Assembly: GCA_037176905.1 (NCBI GenBank)
Contig: JBBBWG010001782.1
Coordinates: 1 to 34,786, forward strand
DNA from: Azolla pinnata
Lineage: Eukaryota > Streptophyta > Polypodiopsida > Salviniales > Salviniaceae
Direction: 5' to 3'
DNA length: 34,786 nucleotides
Shown: positions 30,336 to 34,786 of the stretch, one piece after another
How the letters are laid out: each line of letters begins with the position of its first letter
Position numbering within the stretch: the first letter of the stretch is position 1
Program-made: the position numbers and the translations under genes
The notes under the pieces: generated by a model
Told to the model about the DNA's origin: nothing
The model's database searches: none
What the model saw: the letters and a program-made list of their open reading frames with translations, nothing else

Positions 30336-30345
30336 GAGAGAGAGA
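30278..30345 (+). repeat. (AG)n microsatellite
   Basis: An AG dinucleotide run of about 68 bp with two C interruptions, translating to Glu-Arg repeats. Confidence 0.95.
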
Positions 30346-30359
30346 CGACAACAGATCTC

Positions 30360-30900
30360 TCTCTGATCTGCTTCTTCTTCTTCTTCTTCTTCTTCTTCTT
30401 CTTCTTCTGCTGTCTGCCTCCTCTCTTTCTGCTTCTGCTTCTTCTCCTTCTGCCTCTTCTTCTGTTGTCCGCCTCCTCTCCTTCTGCTTTTGCTTCTTCT
30501 CCTTTCGCCTCTTCTTCTGTTATCCGCCTCCTCTCTCTTTGCTTCTGCTTCCTCTCCTTCTGCTTCTGCTTCCTCTCCTTCTGCTTCTGCTTCCTCTCCT
30601 TCTGCAGTTGTCCGCCTCCTCTCCTTCTGCTTCTCCTTCTACTGTCTGCCTCATCTCCTTCTGCTTCTACTTCCTCTCCTTCTGCTCCTTCTCCTTCTGC
30701 TTCTTCTTCTGCTGTCCGCCTCCTCTCCTTCTACTTCTGCTTCTCCTCCTTCTGCTTCTTCTTTTCCTCCTTCCGCCTTCTCTGCCTCTCCTTTTTCTCC
30801 CCTCCTCTCTGAGCGGCTCGCCTCCCTTTTTCTCCCATTTTTAGCCTTCTTTTTCCCTGCATTCTTTTCCTTCCGCTCTTTTTTCTTCTGTCCTTCCTTC
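30360..30900. repeat. (CTT)n and cryptic CTTCTGCTTCCTCTCC pyrimidine tract
   Basis: A pure CTT run at about 30370-30407 passes into >450 bp of pyrimidine-rich sequence, with CTTCTGCTTC, TCCTCTCCTTCTGC and CGCCTCCTCTCC recurring. All three + frames are open (Leu-, Ser- or Pro-rich), which is a composition artefact. A purine run (AG)n directly before a pyrimidine run gives a sharp strand asymmetry switch. Confidence 0.9.
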
Positions 30901-31018
30901 CTTCTTCATGAATGAATCCATGGAACCAGGGAGAGAGGCAACAGTAACAAAAAGGACTTATTTCAAGCTTCACATTCTCATCCTTAGTATTTCATTCGTT
31001 GCCTAACTTGCCTTCCCT

Positions 31019-31465
31019 TCAAAATCTGATACCTAACCATGTAAATTGCCAAATTGCAAGCCAAAGTTGTCCTTTCTTTCCCAAGATTGAGATTGATTTA
31101 ACATAGCATCCATCATCTGGTTTGTACCACTTTTGTTGCTGCATCCACCTGAAGACCTCGAGGGTGAGGAGCCATCGGTCCATTCTGCCAAGCTCTTCGA
31201 AGACGGTGAGGAGCCATCGGTCCATTCTGCCAAGCTCTTCGAAGATGGTGAGGAGCCATCGGTCCATTCTGCCAAGCTCTTCGAAGAGGGTGAACCAGTT
31301 AGTGAGGACCATGGCCCTGCCGTAGTAACCGAGAGCGGCGTTGATGTTGGTCTCATCTCTCAAGAGGGCTAAGACGAGGGGCTTGAAGGGTTTAGGGGAG
31401 CTGAGGGATGCGAGCTTCTTAGTCTTCATGGCTTTGCAACCCTTCGAGGTACAGACAATGATCAA
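31019..31465 (-). pseudogene. PPR protein fragment (THA8-like), with in-frame triplication
   Basis: The family is plant organellar pentatricopeptide-repeat proteins that bind RNA; the THA8-like group is small. Minus-strand reading gives SSPKPFKPLVLALLRDETNI, LTNWFTLFEELGRMDRWLLT, then LEVFRWMQQQKWYKPDDGCY and ILGKKGQLWLAIW before the frame ends at 31019. The W-rich helix pair VFRWMQ..W..PDDG.Y and LGKKGQ..LA.WLF is what I recognise. FEELGRMDRWLLT occurs three times through a 42-bp repeat; family members would carry it once. Upstream the frame runs into Ser codons from (GAA)n(GAT)n and reaches a stop without an ATG, so the start is unclear. Downstream, LAIWQFTWLGIRF diverges where LAMWLFSEM is usual, perhaps at a decayed splice site or frameshift. 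A fragment of a single exon. Confidence 0.6.
31164..31289 (-). repeat. Three tandem 42-bp units inside the PPR frame
   Basis: Units 31164-31205, 31206-31247 and 31248-31289 are near-identical (GTGAGGAGCCATCGGTCCAT...). 42 bp is 14 codons, so the frame is kept. Confidence 0.95.
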
Positions 31466-31479
31466 GGAAGTAGCAGCAG

Positions 31480-31535
31480 TAGAAGAGGAAGAAGAAGAAG
31501 AAGAAGATGATGATGATGATGATGAAGATGGAGGA
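31480..31535 (+). repeat. (GAA)n(GAT)n microsatellite
   Basis: About seven GAA units followed by GATGATGATGATGATGATGA. It abuts the N-terminal side of the PPR fragment. Confidence 0.9.
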
Positions 31536-32124
31536 TGATGATGTACAAAATATTGTGTGGCATGTCATGTATTCTTATGAGAGTGGTATTTTCTATGAAG
31601 ATTTTGGCGGCGTTGTTTGCGCTGTGAACGTGACACCTGCATTGTCTAACCTGCGGGTATTTTGGGTCCAGTGACTCCGTTGGCACACAATGAGAAAGGG
31701 AGGTTCGCGACCACACATGGTTGCCACATACACAAGCGTGTCATGGCGTCGAAAGATTGGCACCGTTGTCATCGAGCACGTGTTATACGATCGAGACAAA
31801 GATGTTGAGGCTCTGAACTAGAAGAGATGGTTAGATCCCAAAAGAAAGATGAACATAAAAAAACAAACTGATAATTTGTTAAATTTTTTATTATTATTAT
31901 AAAAGTCAAGGTTATAAGATCAAATTCGAGTAGCACTTTAGAAGCACTCTACTATGAGTTTCCCTATAGGGTTTCTTTTCTTTGCCCTTTTTCCTCTGCT
32001 TACTCTCTTCTGTGGAGCCCCCTTATATACAAGTTGGAGGTCGATACATGTGATCCATATGGCAAATTCTTTCCATTCTAGTCCATGCAAGATTGTAATT
32101 ATTACGATAATCTTAGGAAAATTA
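31536..32124. other. No recognisable gene
   Basis: It includes a possible minus-strand TATA element (TATATAAGGGGG near 32020-32031) followed by a GAAGAGAGTAAGC leader-like stretch, without an associated domain-bearing frame. LTR identity could not be shown. Confidence 0.35.
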
Positions 32125-32340
32125 TTTGTCAATGAAGTTGAGCTTATTTGGTTGAAGTGTTGCACTCACTACATAGTACACGACGGTTCGAATCTTGTTA
32201 TCCATCGTATATTTCTTTACGTTTCAGGATGCAAAACTGTGGCACCAATATAGGTGCAAAAATGAGAAGGCCCTAGCAAGCTTCTGAACAATTCAAGTTT
32301 GGTCGAGGGATGGCACGGGAAAGTTGTAAAGAAAGGCGCC
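32125..32340 (+). repeat. Dispersed repeat C, copy 2
   Basis: Partner of 21655-21890: TTTGGTTGAAGTGTTGCACT, ACTACATAGTACACGACGG, TTCGAATC, GTGGCACCAATATAGGTGC, ATGAGAAGGCCCTAGCAAGC. The GGTTCGAATC here resembles a tRNA B box. The 70-bp block is single in this copy. Confidence 0.75.
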
Positions 32341-32566
32341 TCTACCACTAGGATCCTGGACGAGGAGAAGAAGAGAATGAAAGAGAGAGATCAAGATGGA
32401 TTGTGAAGGGTTTATAGATTAATTCTTCAGAATGTTTCCGAAAAGCTCCTGATGATCGTCGATAATGATCTTCTAGATTAATGATTTGGTAAGTTCATGA
32501 TGATTTCTGAATTCATGAGATGATTTTCTGATACTGAGTTGATGATTAGGGCTTCAACTAGCCCTG

Positions 32567-32574
32567 TTTATATA
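32567..32574 (-). promoter_or_regulatory. Candidate TATA box downstream of a CATGCA cluster
   Basis: Minus-strand CCTATATAAACAGGGCTAG is a good plant TATA element. It lies about 14 bp downstream, in transcription sense, of a (GCAT)n/RY cluster. No gene with a recognisable domain follows to its left, so this could be an LTR promoter or chance. Confidence 0.35.
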
Positions 32575-32585
32575 GGTGAGAGAAG

Positions 32586-32720
32586 CTATGCATGCATGCA
32601 TGCATGCTAGTTGTGCATTCACATATGTTATGCATGTATGCTAGTTGTGCATGCGTGCATGCACATGTCATCCATGTGCTCATGCACACTAGTCGTGCAT
32701 GCATGCTTTTGTTCTATGAA
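32586..32720. repeat. (ATGC)n tract and CATGCA (RY-type) cluster
   Basis: ATGCATGCATGCATGCATGC at 32588-32607, then degenerate GTGCATGCGTGCATGC and CTAGTCGTGCATGCATGC units to about 32708. CTAGTTGTGCAT recurs (about 32608, 32641, with CTAGTCGTGCAT near 32690), so part is a ~33-49 bp tandem unit. CATGCA is the RY element bound by B3 factors in seed promoters; function here is not shown. Confidence 0.75.
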
Positions 32721-32739
32721 ATGCACATGTAATGCTTCT

Positions 32740-33900
32740 ATGATATGTGGATGCATCTAAATCTCATTCATGAGACATTAGTGTAGTGGAAAGCTTTCAA
32801 ATTAATGACGTGGAGATATAGGGTTCAAGTCTTGCCTTATGCATATACTTTGTGTTTTCACTATTTTCAAGGGATGAACTTTGTAAATATGTATTGTGGT
32901 TTAAAGCTAGCATTTAAAGATGGGCTTCTGTGGGAATTACAAGATCTAATAATCACAATGTGAGAAATTCAAAAAGTAAAAAGCTAGAAAGTGAAATAGT
33001 GGAAAGTAAACCACAAGTTGAAGCAAAGGTTACAAAGAGTAGAAGGGACTAACTTTACCATCAAAGAAGTTGCAAAAGGCATGAAACTCACACCTTGGAG
33101 AGGTCTTTATGAAATTAAAGATTAATGACTCTTTATGTTAGTGTATGGCCCTAAAGGTTTCTAAATACATGTCCTAATTATGTTTTATGTGTTTTACAAG
33201 TTTTAAATATTTTTGCTTGTGTTTGTGATATATTACAATCATAAAGTATACATGAAGATCCAAGAGGTAATCATGAAGAACTTAGATTGCTCAAGCTAGG
33301 AAAAGATTGAAGAAAAATACCTAATAATTTTATCCTAAAAATCATAACAGGAATACTTTCTAGTTTTCTATATTGGTAAGCTACTCTTACCTACTTCTTG
33401 TTGTATATAATTGATAAGATATACTTAGAAAAAATTTTATTAATAAATGTTCTTGTATTTATAGCCTAGAAACATTGGAAATTATATTCCCTTTAATATT
33501 GAGTCGATGTAGCTAATATTATGCATTTTTTGCTTGAGAGATATTATTTGCTGTTGATAGTTGACATCAAATATGTCTTCAAATTTGTTGGCTCTATTAA
33601 TGACTAAGAGCCTTTTAAATATACTCAGATGGTTTACGACATTGCAAGACTCACAACGGCTCCACTTTGGAGGATTGTTATCATTTATAGTCATGAAAAA
33701 TGCAACTGAGTGACAAAGGCTTTGTGTACTATTTTCACGTAGTTGAGTGACTTATGTGGTCGCCATTTTTATTTATATAATAAAATATTTATTTTTTTAG
33801 TTTCTAAATACTTGATTTAAACAAGACTCTACTATTAGTCTCTTTCCAAGAACAAGATTCTACTATTAGTGAAAAAAAGTCTTTCTACTGCTACAAATTC
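32740..33900. other. No recognisable gene; AT-rich
   Basis: I saw no coding signature. A weak tRNA-like stretch (TAGTGTAGTGGAAAGC ... GGGTTCAAGTCTTGCC, about 32780-32837) lacks a convincing fold and is not annotated separately. Confidence 0.45.
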
Positions 33901-33904
33901 ACAA

Positions 33905-34470
33905 AATAAATAAAAAACCCATATTTTCTAATACCCACACCCTACTCTTTATCTAACATGAGATGGATACATCCAAGGCATTGGTGAGTAATACCAAACC
34001 AACCCCCTTTCTGAATATTATCCAAAAATGTAGATAAGTCCCCATAATGTGCAAAAGCTTTCTCTCTTTGATCGCCTTGGCAAACATTCCTTGAATTGAA
34101 TCATTAAATTATGGAAAATGTTAGTCCAAATGACCTTTATAAACTTGCCAAGAGGTACAATAACATTCTGGAATTACAATTGACATCTGCATTTCCATAA
34201 ATTCCACATAACAATGGGTACGACTGTTTCCCATATCAAATTCCTTACCAAGTGAACATTTCCTTGCAACTCCATAATTAGTACTCTAACAACTTGACCA
34301 TAATACAATGAAATGCCAATATCATGCCTCCTTTTTATATATCCTCCAACTTTCCCTTGAAATATTGCCCATGTTTTGTTTCCCCATCAAATAATAGTAT
34401 CTTTACTAAAATAATAAAAAGTTTTATAAATTATTTGTCATATACTAGAAAGATATAGGCTGTGGTATAG
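33905..34470 (-). pseudogene. Possible LINE (non-LTR) reverse-transcriptase 3' remnant
   Basis: Minus-strand reading gives LIWETVVPIVMWNLWKCRC at about 34233-34177, which resembles the W..lP..lW.lWk.R. segment that follows the reverse transcriptase in plant LINEs (zf-RVT to RNase H linker). Further readable text includes GKFIKVIWTNIFHNLM and QFKECLPRRSKREKAFAHYG. The frame is broken by stops and no catalytic RT motif is visible in the window, so the identification is weak. Confidence 0.3.
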
Positions 34471-34500
34471 CTTAGTCTTGTTGACCATGTTGATGACAAA

Positions 34501-34534
34501 TAGGGTTTAGGGTTTAGGGTTTAGGGTTTAGGGT
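34501..34534. repeat. Short telomere-like run (TTTAGGG)4
   Basis: TAGGGTTTAGGG... with four near-perfect units ends two bases before the retrotransposon primer-binding site. It is much purer than the 0.9-1.8 kb array. Confidence 0.9.
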
Positions 34535-34536
34535 CA

Positions 34537-34548
34537 GCTCTGATACCA
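34537..34548 (-). other. LTR-retrotransposon primer-binding site (initiator-Met tRNA)
   Basis: The minus strand reads TGGTATCAGAGC, the classical complement of the 3' end of initiator tRNA-Met used by many plant copia and gypsy elements. It is two bases from the LTR end (...CCCCAACA), the expected spacing. The element's internal region should extend leftward, but no gag or pol was found there. Confidence 0.8.
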
Positions 34549-34550
34549 AA

Positions 34551-34786
34551 TGTTGGGGACGAAGGTCGTTAGGCGGAACAAGCGCTAGCTCCCAGTAGTA
34601 TGGTGGAAGCGTCAAGATGTGGATTGATGATGAGAGAAGATCAGATTTGAAGGAGGAGACTTCAGATCTGAAGTAGTCAGAGGTGGCGGCGAAAGACAGG
34701 AGAGAGTTCAAGAGAGAGATTGGCACAAAATGGAACTTTACCATTAACTGAAGTTGGAGCAACCAACTTTGGACGACCATACAAGC
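34551..34786 (-). mobile_element. LTR (R/U5 side) of a retrotransposon, running off the right edge
   Basis: Starts with TGTTGGGGACG on the + strand, that is, ends ...CCCCAACA on the element's strand, with the TG/CA ends typical of LTRs. It is followed immediately by the PBS. The sequence is pyrimidine-rich on the minus strand (ATCTCTCTCTTGAACTCTC), as in many U5 leaders. The full LTR length and the second LTR lie outside or were lost. The minus frame at 34780-34514 is non-coding LTR sequence. Confidence 0.7.

Noticed and set aside
30254..30915. Long Leu/Ser/Pro-rich + strand frames (196, 141, 115 residues)
   Set aside because: Pure low-complexity translation of (AG)n and CTT-rich tracts in all three frames.
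32780..32837. A further tRNA-like sequence with GGGTTCAAGTC
   Set aside because: A B-box-like motif is present but acceptor and anticodon arms do not pair.

Overview
The window is nuclear DNA of a land plant. The evidence is degenerate plant-type telomere repeat (TTTAGGG), spliceosomal GT-AG introns in a TNP2-type transposase gene, plant Ty3/gypsy and hAT relics, an LTR that uses the initiator-Met tRNA primer site, and a partial plant PPR (THA8-like) gene. Nothing in the sequence fixes the species. It is an accessory, repeat-dominated region: nearly every recognisable protein is a decayed transposon protein. Only one compact gene, a Gly/His/Pro-rich protein at 11.6-11.9 kb on the minus strand, has a TATA box, an open frame and a poly(A) signal in the expected order.

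Layout, left to right. 1-0.93 kb: broken unrecognised coding remnant (-). 0.94-2.1 kb: telomere-like array, then a 20-bp AT-rich satellite. 2.1-7.5 kb: a TNP2/Transposase_21 element (+) with a seven-exon transposase pseudogene and 11-bp TTTGCCGCRAN arrays in its flanks and introns. 7.5-8.4 kb: a TATA-bearing, LTR-like repeat and a minisatellite. 8.9-9.8 kb: hAT transposase relic (-). 11.4-12.0 kb: the Gly/His-rich gene. 13.5-17.3 kb: a dismembered Ty3/gypsy element (-), protease/RT at 16.0-17.3 kb and integrase at 13.5-14.1 kb, with tRNA-like sequences in the gap. 17.3-23.5 kb: a mosaic of dispersed and duplicated non-coding repeats, with tRNA-Thr-like and tRNA-Val-like sequences. 23.5-29.8 kb: a second TNP2 element (-), inverted relative to the first. 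30-30.9 kb: (AG)n and CTT-rich tracts. 31.0-31.5 kb: PPR pseudogene with an in-frame 42-bp triplication. 32.1-32.7 kb: dispersed repeat and a CATGCA-rich, TATA-bearing promoter-like segment. 33.9-34.8 kb: a possible LINE remnant, then a retrotransposon PBS and LTR running off the right edge.

The most distinctive system is the pair of TNP2 elements. Both carry the same exon/intron plan and the same 11-bp arrays at matching positions: upstream of the gene, in introns 1 and 3, and downstream of the stop codon. The motif has one orientation from the 5' flank through the introns and the opposite orientation after the stop codon, so the two ends are inverted like the subterminal repeats of CACTA elements. 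Most introns also hold a short telomere-like CCCTAAA motif. No classical CACTA terminus was found; the outer boundaries instead look like GGTAAT. The two gene copies have different, largely complementary lesions, so neither encodes an intact transposase.
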